Assembly: GCA_006384855.1 (NCBI GenBank)
Contig: VCJN01002929.1
Coordinates: 1 to 64,000, forward strand
Length of the DNA: 64,000 nt
From: Tetraselmis striata
Lineage: Eukaryota > Chlorophyta > Chlorodendrophyceae > Chlorodendrales > Chlorodendraceae
Reading direction: 5' to 3'
The position numbers and the translations under genes were made by a program. Positions 25,801-37,130 of this stretch are shown one piece after another. Within the stretch, counting starts at the first letter, position 1; each line of letters starts with the position of its first letter. Under the pieces are notes generated by a model. The model had not been told where the DNA came from. It ran no database searches and saw nothing but the letters and a program-made list of their open reading frames with translations.

Positions 25801-28018
25801 GGCGTGCAGCGCCAGCGCCAGTGAATCCGCGTCCAGCGTCAACTGCAGCGGCGGCAAAGGTACCATTCAGGTCTCGAGTTAGCCGATCACATGTCCCACA
25901 AGTGCAAGTTTGGGGGGGGGGGGGGGGGGTCTCCATGGGCACACGGGCTGCAGTAACAGTAACCTATCCATGTAGCATATGCATGCTTGGGCATGCCCTG
26001 CTGTTGGGTGGCGGGCGCGCACCCCTTGCAGCGGCGATGCGGATGCGTCTCTCAGGTCCTTGAGCACGTCGTCCAGCAGCGCCAGCAGCGGGAGCGGGAT
26101 CTTCTGGTGCAGCCGCCAGTCCATGCGCGCCAGCGCCGCCAGTGCCACCGCTCGCGAGGGCCCCTCCAGCCGCGCGCGCTGCAGCGTCACCAGCTGCAGC
26201 AGCGGATGCCCTTGGGCCGCCACGGTCAGCGCGCCCTGCAGCAGCTCCTGACCCCGCACACGGCGGCGGTGCGCGGCGACCGAGTCAAAGCTGAGAAGCT
26301 GGAGACTACGCTGCTCCGGGTAGGCGCCCGCGTGGGCCGGGTCGCACGACTGCGCCAGTTGCCTCAGCGCAGTGGCTAGACACACGGCCTCTGCTGCCTT
26401 GGGCGCCTGCAGATTGGGGGCTGGGGAGACACAGGGGGTCAGCGCTCCTGCAGCCTGGCAGGGGGGGGGGGGGGGGGGGGTCAACGCGGCAGGCAATGAG
26501 TGTGTCTTCACCCCACTTGGCGGCTGCCGCCTTAGCCGCATGCCCGACAGCTGCCAGCGTGGCGGGCGCCCCGCCGCCGAGCTCCAGCAGGCCGCCTGCC
26601 GCATCCACCAGCTGCCCGCCGCTCAGCTCCCCGGCGCGCTGCGCAAGCTGCGCCTCCAGCGCCTCCAGCGCCGCGGGCTGCTGCCCCAGCGGGTGGGGCA
26701 GCCGCGCCAGGCCCCTGGCCACCGCCGCCAGTTCAGCGGGCGCGCAGGTCGATGCGTGCCCGGCAAAGTGCTGCGCCAGCGCCGCCACAGCGTTCTCCAG
26801 CGCAGGCCCGCTGCCACCGCAGGTGGCCAGCCACTCCAGTGCCGCGCCCACTCCCTCGCCCCGGCGCTCCCCCGGCGCGGTACCCAGTGCCGCCAGCACG
26901 CCGGCTGCCTCGGCAGGCCCCACCGCCCCGCTGGCCTGTAGCCGCTGCAGCGCAGACAGCACGGGGCGCAGCAGGCCGGAGGCGGCCAGCTCGTGGCCCC
27001 ATCCCGCTGCCTCTTCCAGGCAGGCGTGGATCTCTGCGGCACTGGTTGCCGCCTCCGCTCGAGCGCCCAGGCGACGGGCACGCCGTGTGAATGAGGCCCC
27101 ACGTGGGGGATGGACAAAGGGAGAGGCAGAGGCAGAAGCGGAGGTAGAGGAGGCGGAGGCGGAGGAGGTGGAGGCGGAGGTCGAGTACCCAGCATGCTGG
27201 CGGCAGATCGGCAGATGCACGGCGGATGTTCCAGCAAGCGTGCCGCTCAGGCGCTGCAGGAGCGCACCCGGCCAGCACGTGCCTGTGACGGGCATCGGCA
27301 CACAAGCACACGCAGGGATTGAGCTACCGGCCTGCCGCGGCGGGGTCCCTGGGCTTGCATCCGCTGGCTGAGCAGAGTGCCTCTCCCCGTGGGCTGACAG
27401 TTCCGCGTTCGAGCTTCCCACCACCCCGGCACACGGATGGCGCACCCCAGATAGACTCGATTTCATGTTCGCTGCCCAAGCCCACACCTATGTCTGTACT
27501 TTTTGCCTCACATCTTGCAGGCGCACTGTCACCCGCGCTGCACGGCAAGCGTCTCAAACTCTTCATGGTCCTGGCTGCTCCGCCCCCCCCCCCCACCCCC
27601 CCCCCCCCCCCCCGCCCCCCTCCTTCCCCTTCTTCCCAGCCGTTGCTTGCACCCTACTCAGTATGGTTACTCTCATGCACCCACACCCACACAGGATAGC
27701 ATCACTGTGGAGAGCACACATCACACCGACGTGCCAACAATCCCAGCCCCCCCCCCCCCCCCCCCCTGCCTGTCTACTACCCGCACACTGTGCGTGAGCT
27801 CTATGCACGCGGGAAAGAGCAAGATAGGGCGGATCTGGTGTAACAAAGGGGGGGGGGTTGCCTTCGTGGTGGGCTGAGGCTGCACCGCTGACCGCGGACC
27901 AAGCGGAGGCACGCGAGCCCGACGGAGCGGCAGGAGCTGGCAGGCAGGCCGGCAGCAGCGGGTGCCACCGGGCCTCAGTCGCACTCGTGGCCAGTGCCAG
28001 CAGACGGCGGCGAGTCAT
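22852..28018 (-). CDS. RAP-domain, OPR-like organelle RNA-binding protein
   Basis: Minus-strand exons in order of translation: 28018-27886, 27282-26486, 26406-26023, 25842-25474, 25054-24570, 24232-23566, 23082-22852 (stop). All phases agree and give 1021 residues. The start at 28018 sits in GCCGCCATGAC and opens a basic, Ser/Ala-rich leader (MTRRRLLALATSATEARW) that looks like an organelle transit peptide. A Ser/Ala/Thr low-complexity linker follows. Then come helical repeats of the type LANLMWAFVAAQ, LASIAWAFATLH, LAWAYAALGHHD and LANILYSFAAVG. The last exon is a RAP domain (VAVRVYGPMQRSS, LLEARGWRVVGL, EYLYDQIEYIEAKL). Such proteins bind chloroplast or mitochondrial transcripts and control their stability, splicing or translation. 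The RNA target cannot be told from sequence. The first exon and the donor at 26486 (GTTGAC) are the weakest parts; an alternative start is the Met at 27295. Confidence 0.83.
27380..27575 (+). repeat. Segment similar to the 3' end of the MYB gene
   Basis: This lies in intron 1 of the RAP gene on the opposite strand. It aligns by eye with 37060-37265, the end of the MYB coding region and its 3' flank. Shared landmarks are GCGTTC-AGCT, GCACCCCA, CCCACACCT, the GCGCTGC-C-GCAAGC stretch, TCTCAA-CTCTT-ATG and GTGGCTGCTCC or CTGGCTGCTCC. It is either a dispersed repeat that supplies the MYB 3' end or a partial copy of that gene. Confidence 0.55.
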
Positions 28019-28115
28019 GGCGGCGCCGAAGGCGTGAAGATGGGTGCGGCCTCTAGTCACCTGCACCTGCGCGCCCTCACCGATCATCACCTAACCATCA
28101 TCACGGCAGTGCAAT

Positions 28116-28153
28116 CAGTGGAGGGCACTACGCCCAGTGGAGGGCACTACGCC
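28116..28153. repeat. 19-bp perfect tandem duplication
   Basis: CAGTGGAGGGCACTACGCC occurs twice back to back (28116-28134 and 28135-28153), about 100 bp upstream of the proposed RAP gene start. It could be a regulatory duplication; no factor site is recognised. Confidence 0.9.
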
Positions 28154-29240
28154 GCGGCCGTCAAATACGACCGACTACCTGGCCTGGGTACCAAACAGTA
28201 CGTCAGGGTCGCGCCGCCGCAGTGGGTGCCACGTAGGCAAGTCAAATCCTCGTGTACAGGTAGTCATGCATTTAGTGCATTATTTTAGATTTTTAGAAAT
28301 ATTACTACCTGTACGCTCACTACACGCTAAATAAACGTAAAACGTACCACACGTGCTGAAGCGTGGGGGACACCGGACACGCTCCCCACGCGACAGCGCG
28401 TGCTGTCTAGACTCCCCCAGCACGCTCCCAGCCCACGGTCCAGGAAAAACTAAAACAGTCAAGGATTAATCCTCATAGTTATATGGGCTGTTGTTTCCGG
28501 ACAAGTCGTTGCCGGCGCGGACGCGCGACAGTACCAGTAGGGGAACGAGCCCGCCATTTCGCACATCCGCGCGCGGCTGGCCGCGATCGATCGACGGACG
28601 ACAGGGCTGCGGCTTCCCTCCAAACCAGCTCGATGGTGAGCCAGCTCCTGGTGGATTTGGTTCCCGGGCTGGCGCCGAGACGCCTGGTCGCGTTCCGTTA
28701 GTTATATCGCGACGTTCTTTCGGTCGTTGAACCCTCGTGGCTCGTGGCTAACGTAGTTCTGCGGGTCCTGCACCGCCTGTGATTATAGAGCGACGGCCCA
28801 ACTCCCGCCCCCTACGCGCCACCCAGGGCATAGACAGGTGAGTCCCGCCCTCAGAACATGACGAGCGTCTACCCGGTGGGGTAGGCAGTAGTTCGCGAAC
28901 CACTGTGCTACTCGTTATCGCATGTCAGGCAATTCTCGGGAGCGTGGTCCTGGCGCGGTGCAGGATTTCTGTAGCGTGTTTCGTTAAATAGCTCGGCCGT
29001 TTCTTTTCAAAATAGTCTAATTCCTAATTGCCGCCGACTCTGCGGTTGCGGCGGATATTGGGATTTCACATTTCACGGTGCCGGCCGCAACCGTAAAGTG
29101 AGAAACATGCTGAATTTGCGGTTCCTACGGGCATTGTAGTACCCGTACGAATATGAAATGTAGCCTGAGCCACGCCTCGTCAGCGTTCCGCGACGCGAAC
29201 GGTGGTGTCATGGTGTCATCAGGCATTCTATAGCGTGAAA
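28154..29240. other. Spacer upstream of the RAP gene
   Basis: No gene is recognised. The part nearest 28154 may hold the RAP gene promoter. Reading frames are short and overlapping, with no family match. Confidence 0.4.
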
Positions 29241-29253
29241 AATCTAAATAAAT

Positions 29254-29728
29254 GGCTCGTTGGCCCCGCACGCCGAGGCTTTCTTGGTGGAGCTCGCGAA
29301 AGCTAGCCACGCACACACTGGCAAAAAAATCGGCCAACTCTTGTCTGCGTGGCGCCGCCGTTTCTCCTTGCTCATCAACATGGCATATGCAGACAACGTT
29401 CTTGGCGGGGTCGCGGCAGCGCGTGCGGCACGTGATGGTGCTCATGCGCCTGCGTCGCGTCGCTCGTCGGCATGTGTTGCTATGACCCGGGTCATTGGTT
29501 GCAAGCGTCCTCGCCGCGGCTGATAGCCTACCCCGGGGCGGGGGTTCCTTTGGTTCCTGGCAGCTAAGTGACTTCGTGGTTCCCTTGTCTCCTTCTTGGT
29601 TCTTGGCTCCATGTCCTCCTGCTAGACCTTGGTTTCAGGCTTGTGTCTCTCTTTTGCTGGCAACCTTTCATAGTTGCTGTTAGTTCTGTTTGTAGTGCGC
29701 TTTTGTGAAAGCCCTTATGTAATAAAAG
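29254..29728 (+). mobile_element. 5'-truncated non-LTR retrotransposon (LINE) with target-site duplication
   Basis: The 475-bp insert is flanked by the 13-bp direct repeat AATCTAAATAAAT at 29241-29253 and 29729-29741. It encodes the C-terminal end of a LINE-type polyprotein (PHAEAFLVELAKASH, LLSAWRRRFSLLINMA). The 3' untranslated tail ends GAAAGCCCTTATGTAATAAAA. A related copy lies inverted at 63412-64000. A severe 5' truncation with a target duplication is the mark of target-primed reverse transcription. Confidence 0.88.
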
Positions 29729-29846
29729 AATCTAAATAAATCGAGCCTTTTTATACAATTGAAGTTTAGCGTCTGCTCGCGGTAGTTGCCACGCAGTACT
29801 GGTACGTAGTTCTTTATAGCACATGCAAAGTAAAGTAAAGTGTATG

Positions 29847-29896
29847 TTAGTTCTGTTTGTAGTGCGCTTTTGTGAAAGCCCTTATGTAATAAATAT
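29847..29896 (+). mobile_element. 50-bp tail-only LINE insertion with target-site duplication
   Basis: Only the last 50 bp of the same element (from TTAGTTCTGTTTGTAGTGCG to TATGTAATAAATAT) are present. They are bounded by AAGTAAAGTGTATG at 29833-29846 and again at 29897-29910. This is an extremely truncated second insertion about 100 bp from the first. Confidence 0.85.
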
Positions 29897-29910
29897 AAGT
29901 AAAGTGTATG

Positions 29911-31179
29911 GAGATTGTATGGAGATTGGAGAGCTGGGCAGCAGTAGTCTCTACCAATACCTGTACTTTAAAAACAGATATGTACACCGTGTACGTTTGC
30001 AGCAGTACGGGTAGTGCGCGCTTATTAAAACAGCACATTATTTCGGAACCACGGAAAAATACGTCACAACGGTCGTCGTCCCTAGTCGTACCTGGTACCA
30101 GTACTCTTAATATTGTGCGTATAGTACACGTTGTTATTCCGCCTAGTATACTACTCCCAACCTCTGCCCAACCCGATGTTGCGCCACACATGGTAGTCGC
30201 TTGTAGAAATTGTAGAATAGTTTTCCACCTAACCTGCAGCGGGTATTCTGAAGCCAGTAAGAATTGTAAGTGTGTTTTAGGCGGTGCCATATCTCGCTCA
30301 AAGCAGAGAGGGGGGGGGGGGGGGGGGGGGGGGGGATTTAGTAGCTGACCCTGTCTGGCCCAAAGTTTGGATGCTAGTACTTCCCGCTTTGCTTACCGGC
30401 TCCCCTAATAACCCCCGTACCGCCGTACGCACCGCACAACCCTCACCAGCACTGCTGCCGGCGCCGGCGCCGCCTCCGGCGCGGCTAGGCCGGCATGCTA
30501 CTGTCGGCCCGAGCGCAAATACCTATCAGTAGATTACAACCACGCCTACCCCACGTCGCGAGCCTTCGGCTTGTATAGCTGATACCATGCATGTCGGTAT
30601 CCAACACTAGGCACACCGTGAAAGTGGAGGTGAAGTGGGACGGCATGACTCTTTTCGCTAGGCCCGTGCTCTATCCATCCCCTAGAGCAGAATTGGCTAT
30701 GGGCCCGTACCGTGCGCGGCATGCTAGAGTATGTAGTGAACGACCCTAGCCTATCCTTTGAGCTCATTGAATACATATTGCGGTGGTCGTCGTGGAGCGT
30801 GAGTTGTTCAGCTCGCCATCCTCGGGCAAGAAGAGGCGGCGTGTGACTGGCGAGTCCGGTGGCAGCCGCATGCTTCATGACAACCTATGGGATGCGATGG
30901 AAGAGGTGCCCACTCGAAGAAGTTCGACGTGACGCTACATCATGCGGAAGTCCGACTCGCCCGCACTCATCGGTTGATAGACGCCACCGCCTTGTTGCTA
31001 GAAGCCCAAACCAACAACAAACACATGCACTACCCTGCTGCAAGATGCGAAAGAGATACTTAACAACCTGCTGATTCTGGTCTGGCTAAAAGAGCGCAAG
31101 GCCGGGTGGACAAAAGCGGAGGCTGCCGTTGAGGGGACGACATTTCTGCAGATATATATAGGTGCGGCTTTGTTCCCTC
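29911..31179. other. Spacer with poly-G tract
   Basis: A run of about 25 G lies at 30311-30335. No gene is recognised. Reading frames up to about 147 codons occur but look like chance: strands overlap and there are no conserved blocks. Confidence 0.4.
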
Positions 31180-32415
31180 ATATGACAACGGCAATGTTCG
31201 ACATGATGTCGGACCTCAAGAACTCAGCATGGGGTGACAAGGGTCCAAATCACTATGCAAAATGCGGGCAGCTAGGCGCTTGAAGTCTTGAAGGTGCTGA
31301 AAAGTCATTCCCGTAGCAGTGACTACATGATTCAATTCTTCAAGCAACCACTGGTCGACAACTGTGACTGTAAGGCGTGCGAACTTCAGATATTCAAGCC
31401 TCTTCGCATGCCGCCAGCCGTCCAGAAAAAGCTGCACACCACCATGGCGATACCCCTGCCCATCCCCAAGACAGTCCCCGTGCCAGATAGTGACGGCGGT
31501 AAAGAGGACAAAGAGGCTGGATTCCAGTACATGTCCCTCGTGGAGTCCCTGGCGCAGGCTTTCACAGACGAGCACCTGCCCAACAAGGCTGCCCGAGCTA
31601 ACACTAGGCGGGCACCTCGGAGGGCACCACCGCCTGTTGGTAGTGCTTCTACTCGTGCCCCTGGAAGTCATGCGGCAGCCACTCCCGTCGCTTGTCGAGT
31701 AGGACAAAGCGCTGCTGCCAGCCGTGTTCAGCAGGTAGCGCCGGTAGCGAGTGAGACGCTACTACTATATCCAAAATCAATTTCATCCCCAACCGGAAAA
31801 GCTTCAGCATTGGCAAGGCTGCAAACATTAGGGGGCAGGTGCTTTGCAACGCACGAGACACACTGCAGGAAGCCGAGATGCATCTACTCCACCAAGGCGC
31901 CAATCAACATGAAGCCAGCTAAACCATATACCCAAGCAAGCAGAGTCGGCTGCCATCACGTGCACATCTCGCTTGAGACATTTGGTGAACTTATTTACAT
32001 TGTGGACATTACACCGGTGTATTGAGTACATGCCATGCTACTTGCATCATGTTGGCCAAATAATGCCCTGCAGGATGCCATGGCATCAACCACATATGTT
32101 TGTGGCATGCAACCCCTTTATCCAGATAGACCACCCCACCTTGCATTTCTGTGTGACGACACGCTCACCTGTGACCAAGCTGTGGAGTCAGGTTCTCCTA
32201 CATCGCAAACAAGCAGCACATGACCTATGGTGACGACGCAGAGATCGACATGGATCCTATGCTCTGTGCCAGTTGCGCAGGCACATCCCAAGACAAAGAT
32301 GGCGCCTTCAATGACAAACAACTATCACCCTTTCTGAGGAATTTGCTGCCTATGTGCCAGACATGGGTGGACAACAGAGAGAGGCATCACTGCAAAGGAT
32401 ATGACAACTAATGGC
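31180..32415 (+). pseudogene. Decayed coding region, probably mobile-element derived
   Basis: Protein-like stretches fall in different forward frames. About 31195-31280 reads MSDLKNSAWGDKGPNHYAKC and then stops. A shifted frame continues at 31288-32025 (246 codons) with DYMIQFFKQPLVDNCDCKAC, ELQIFKPLRMPPAVQKKLH, LPIPKTVPVPD and FQYMSLVESLAQAFTDEHLP. Later frames at 32035-32223 and 32220-32411 contain YVCGMQPLYPDRPP and AEIDMDPMLCASC. The Cys-x-Cys-x2-Cys spacing and broken frames fit an old transposon-associated gene. I do not recognise the family, and the base composition is less GC-rich than that of the certain genes. Confidence 0.4.
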
Positions 32416-33552
32416 AAGAGCAAGCTGCAATAACCGGAGCGGGAAAGGAGGCGGGCGCAACTAACGCCACATATATAGACAGGCAGCATGCAGTTGCAGC
32501 CAACACTCATAGCAAATATATGACCATTTGTATGGTGGGCACAAGCCAGAAGGGGTAGGGGCAGCCATAGAACACTACTTTAATCGTGTGGTTTGTGCTC
32601 TGAATGCTGCCCTCATGCCTTGATATGCACACCTACATGTATGGCAGCTGCCCCTAGCTACAATATATGGACAGTTGCAGCACTTTTTCCCTGGACACTG
32701 ATGTCATTAGTACTTTACACAAGATCTCAGCCAGCTACAAAACTTAATATTACATATGGAGGGGCGGGTCTGAATTTTGCAGCTGGCTCATGTAATCACA
32801 CAGGGGCGGGTCAGATTAGAGGGGGGGGGGGGGGGGGGGGGGGGTACCTAAAACACACTGACAAATCTTACTGGCCTTCATATCCAGCCCAATGATTCGA
32901 GATGCTATTAATATAATAAGACAAATGGCTAAATCACCGGGCCAGCCAGCATTATTGCCTGGCAGCAGGGCTTGAGACGTACGCCACCCTGGACCAAAGC
33001 ACGTAAGAAATGTACTCCGCCAGACGGACGGTCACGGGCAGACAGCGCGAGGTTTCTTGGACGGAACAGGTCTCCCATGTATCCGTTGTGATCGTCTTTT
33101 GAGCTTTTTTGGTGCACAGTACCCCGGACGCACGACGTGGTACCCGTTTTAAAAAGCTCATTGAGTATTGTTCATTTCGGCCGATGGTGATTTTTTGATC
33201 TTTTTGCACTGCAGGCGGGACAGCACGCTGGCAACCTGGCATCCATGGACCGCGCCACACTGCCACGCGCGCATTTGAAAGTTCAAAGTTGCCAGATTGG
33301 CGTGATCGACAGCATCAGCACCAGTGCAGGTACAGGTACCAAGTACAGGTACCGCACGCGAGCAATACTGACCTACAGGGACCTGTAGTACCCGCAACGC
33401 CTCCCAGTCCAGCCAGCCAAGTAAAGGCCATAATCATCTCTGCTCCACGGCACAACGTCAGTTCCGGCCCTCACGACAATCCGTTGGCCTGTCGTCGGGA
33501 GTCTGTCTGCCAGCACATCCTCCGCTGACTGACCGCTCCGCCCGCCAAAAGC
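32416..33552. other. Spacer upstream of the MYB gene
   Basis: It contains a poly-G run (about 32821-32844) and one arm of the GCTAGC-type motif (GCAGCTGGCTCATGTAATCA near 32779). No gene is recognised. Short GTACAGGTAC words near 33330-33350 may belong to the repeat-rich system that continues into the MYB intron. Confidence 0.4.
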
Positions 33553-36500
33553 ATGACGGCATCCAGCCTCACCGCTGGCTTCCAGCTTCCGCCGCGCCTG
33601 GTCGTGGGATGCTCGGACGCGACCGCGGCTGTTGCGCGGACTTCGCAGTCTGCAAACACGCCCAACAACATCCAGCACCCGGCGTCGCAGCATGTTGCCA
33701 CGCCTTCTTTCTCCAACGGCACCGCTTCGGCCGCTAACTCTTCGAGTACTCGCTCCCCTGGCACGGCGTCCTCCAATAATTCAGCCGCCTCCAAAAAGGG
33801 TGAGATTCTCCTCGCCCCCTGCGTACTTCAACGCCGCGGCGTTGCGCGGCCTCCTCCCCGGGCCCGGCCGCGGCCCCCGCGGCGTTGCTCACCCGGCGCG
33901 GTGGCGGTGCGCTGTCGCGCGTCTAGTACTCGTATTGGTGACATTATGTCCGTTGTCTTGCTCGTACTTAACCGCAATACGTCAGCACTTTGGCTGCGTG
34001 TAGTAATTATCGCCCAATGCGGCATCCGGGTATCGGACCTCTGCCAGCGCGGTCCTTTTCACGTGACACCGACCGTAATGTGCTTGGGTGGTATCGGGAA
34101 CGCTGGAGACCCCCCCAAGCACTGACCGTCCCTTCCCCGTACCTTGTTCTTACGTGTCGTTCCTGACCTGACCTGATTGATATCTGATAGCAAAATCCGC
34201 TCTCGGTTGAATCGTCTGGCAGTCTCTGCTTCCCGCCTCGTATGTGGACAAGTTCCTTGCGTCGGCTGGATTGGGAACGAGTTTGTGGACCGCCTGTCGC
34301 AACAGCCGCCCCCATCCGCCGTTACCAAGGCGCCTGTGCGTGCACACACCGCACGATATCACTCTCTCGAGTCTCGTATCTGTGGGTTGGTTACAAGTCC
34401 CGAGTCCCGGTACACCTGAGCCCCTCGACCACGGCAAGGTTGTCCGTGTGGCCCACGTGTTGCCCCGCCTCCCTCTCTCCTTTATTCTCCCTCCGATGAT
34501 TACCAATAGATTACTGTCGGTCAAAAAACCCTACGACAGCAGTACAGGTACGAGTACCGCCTGGTACCTGTACTCGTAGTCGCTAGGTACAGATAACTCC
34601 GGACCTCTTGGATTTCGCTCCGATTTATATAAACACCCGCGGCGTTTCATTTGCGCCGTCTAGTACAGCAGTAGTTACCGGTACGGTACGAACTGATTCG
34701 TCCGTGATTCTGCCCTATCTATCCGTCCGCGTGATATGATTGATGAGCCGGGGCGATATTCCGATGTCATCACCGGAGTTTAATGACGGAACTTTGATAT
34801 TTCGATTACGCTGCTGAAATCCCCACCCTGCTTGCGTCGACTGCACCCAACCCTCGGCTAAACTGGGAGTCCACGTCCACCGCACGCAAAATCTTCCACA
34901 CAAATCGTATCGATAGAAACGCGTTCGATTCAGCGTAGTCGTTACTCGTACAAGTGGCTTCCTGATCGCCTTTTGCAGCTAGCTCACGTACAAGTGGGTA
35001 CTATCTTGTAATTTGCGGGTTTGTAATTCACTCAGTCTCGTAGGTACAGGTAGTCGTTCAGCATTATCTGGTAGCGACCCTGTAGTCGCTGTGTGGGTTG
35101 CAGGTCACCCGTATTAGTGCCAGCGTCCACCACCAGCCAGCTCATACCCCGCGCGTCTCAGACGCGGGTGCGAGTACAGAACACGTTCCGGGGCGGTTGC
35201 AACTCGTACTCGCACGCGTATTCGTACTAGGTGTTCGCGACTATACCAGCATGAATCAAATAGTCGCTAGCGATTACCCTGGAGAGATAATCCTAGTCGC
35301 TATCTCCAGGGTACATGTAGCGCTATCTCTCCGGGTACATGTAACGCTATCTGAAAGGATTAGCGACTACCTGTACCTGTGCTTGTTGTCATATAGCGAC
35401 TAGCATGGTAATCCTTAGTCGCTACAGCGCCACTGACAGCGTCGTGTGGATTCGGGATTATACCCGAACAACTCACTTGCGACTACTGGTACGTGTGCCT
35501 TTGCTGTAGTCGCTAACTACCTGATACTGGTAACCGGTCCGAGTACCTGAACCCGTCCGGGGCGTTGCGGGCCGAACTGCCCGTCCACTCGTCTGTAATA
35601 GCGACTACGCGCGTACCAAATTTTGCACGCGGGTACTTATTTCGCTAGAAGTGCCACGGAAGCGTCGGCAAAGTACGGTCATAGCCCAGCTCAGGAGAGG
35701 TCCTGTGGGACCTAAACGTATTGGGGAAGGTGGGCCAGATGCGAATGTGGCGATGTTGGCATCGCGCAAGGCACACTGCCACCATTACAATCACTATACC
35801 TACTGTCTTTAATGTAATAGGGTCCATCTAGTCAACACAGCCCAGTCGTTCCCAGTGGAAAAGGGTGCGGCACTTCAGGCACCTAGGGGGGTCTGTGTCT
35901 CCGGCCGACAGTTGAGCAGCTTCTGTTATCTCCGAGTGGTAGATTTGTCATTTTGGGCCTCCTGGAATTCATGAGTACCTGATGTACTCGTAGTGCTACA
36001 TACGGATACCTGTAGTCACTACCTGTATATTCTTCAGCTACCTAATGATCCCAACCAGCAAGCAGTCCATCTGCTTGGGCCATCCATCTGAAAGCGGTAC
36101 CTGTCGCGGATCGTGTTGGATCAGTCTGTGTCGATTCTCCGGCTAGGGGTCTTGGCGTGGATCCCTGAGTTCTACGGGCGTCGCTTTTACATTCGTCCGC
36201 AGCTTGGCGGGTGGCCTCATCGTGGCTCGCTATGTGTGCTGACATCCTGCTATCTCGCACCCGCCGTTGTTCGCAGGTCAGCCGTGGTCTGAGACCGAGC
36301 ACCTCGCTTTCATCTCGGGGCTGAAGAAGCTCGGTAAGGGGAACTGGCGCGGCATTTCTCGTTACTACGTGCAGACGCGCACGCCGACGCAGGTCGCGAG
36401 CCACGCGCAGAAGCACTTCATGCGCCTCAACGGCATCACCAAGCGCAAGTCGCGCTTCAGCATTCTCGAGCAAGCCGCCGTGTTGCAGGTGGGGCTCGCC

Positions 36501-37130
36501 GACAAGACGCCCGCCGCACCGCCTGCGTCGCAGCCGCCCGCCGCTCAGCCCGCGGCGCCCGTGCCTACGACCGCCACCGCGACGACGAGTGCGGCCCGCT
36601 CAGCGCCCACCATGCCGCAGTGGTCGGCGCACCCGCACCCCGCCAGCTACCCCTCGCCGATGCTGCGAGGCCTCCAGCACGGCGCCCATCTGATGCCCAT
36701 CTACCCTGCCGGCATCTTTGCCGGGCAGCCCATCACCTTCCTGCCGACCCCTTTCGCGATGATGGATGGCCGCCTGCTCACGCCGATGACCAACCAGCCC
36801 GCACGCGGCCTCCCCGCAATGACCATCCCCATGACGCCGCCGCTGGCCAGCAAGCCCCAAGCCATGATGCTCCCCATCCAGCCAGCGATGCAGCCGAGCG
36901 CAGAGCCGACCACTGCGGCCAAGTCGCAGCCGCTGCAGCTGCCTCCCCCCATTCAGTTCACCGTCTGCCGCCCCACGGCCTGTCACGCCGCCATCAAGCA
37001 GCCCAAGACGAGCAACCTGGTGGCCGCGGCGAAGTCCCTGGTCGTGAAGCCGGAGCAGGGCGGATCCCCATGGGCCGGCAAGCCCTCGCTGGGCTCGGCG
37101 TTCCAGCTGCCCAAGGCCACGGCATGTTGA
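33553..37130 (+). CDS. SHAQKYF-type single-repeat MYB transcription factor
   Basis: Exon 1 is 33553-33799 and exon 2 is 36277-37130 (TGA). The phase-1 junction gives SKKG-QPWSETEHLAF and 366 residues. Residues 1-82 are a Ser/Thr/Asn-rich leader. Residues about 82-140 form one MYB/SANT repeat (PWSETEHLAFISGLKKLGKG, NWRGISRYYVQTRTPTQVAS) with the hallmark SHAQKHF in place of SHAQKYF. The rest is a Pro/Ala/Met/Gln-rich tail typical of transactivation regions. Known relatives (plant CCA1-like and MYBS types) bind GATAA or I-box-like DNA in the nucleus. I joined exon 1 on the basis of a canonical GTGAGA donor, matching phase and the family's usual KKG before PW. The 2477-bp intron is far longer than others here and full of short repeats. 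Confidence 0.85.
34540..36020. repeat. Cluster of TAGTCGC / GCGACTA words in the MYB intron
   Basis: TAGTCGCT or its complement AGCGACTA occurs about a dozen times in both orientations, for example near 34573, 35081, 35263, 35292, 35363, 35394, 35419, 35507 and 35600. It is interleaved with GTACCTGTAC-type words such as AGTACAGGTAC and its complement, which form an inverted repeat at about 34540-34576. Single copies appear elsewhere (41198, 45985, 52149, 52224). Confidence 0.8.
35274..35331. repeat. Inverted repeat inside the TAGTCGC cluster
   Basis: TACCCTGGAGA (about 35275-35285) is followed by its exact complement TCTCCAGGGTA about 15 bp downstream, with TAGTCGCTA in the loop. Then comes an imperfect tandem of GTACATGTAGCGCTATCTC and GTACATGTAACGCTATCTG. 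Confidence 0.75.

Noticed and set aside
26496..27371. 291-codon forward ORF rich in Ser/Ala/Pro
   Set aside because: It is the antisense shadow of the RAP gene's GC-rich exon 2.
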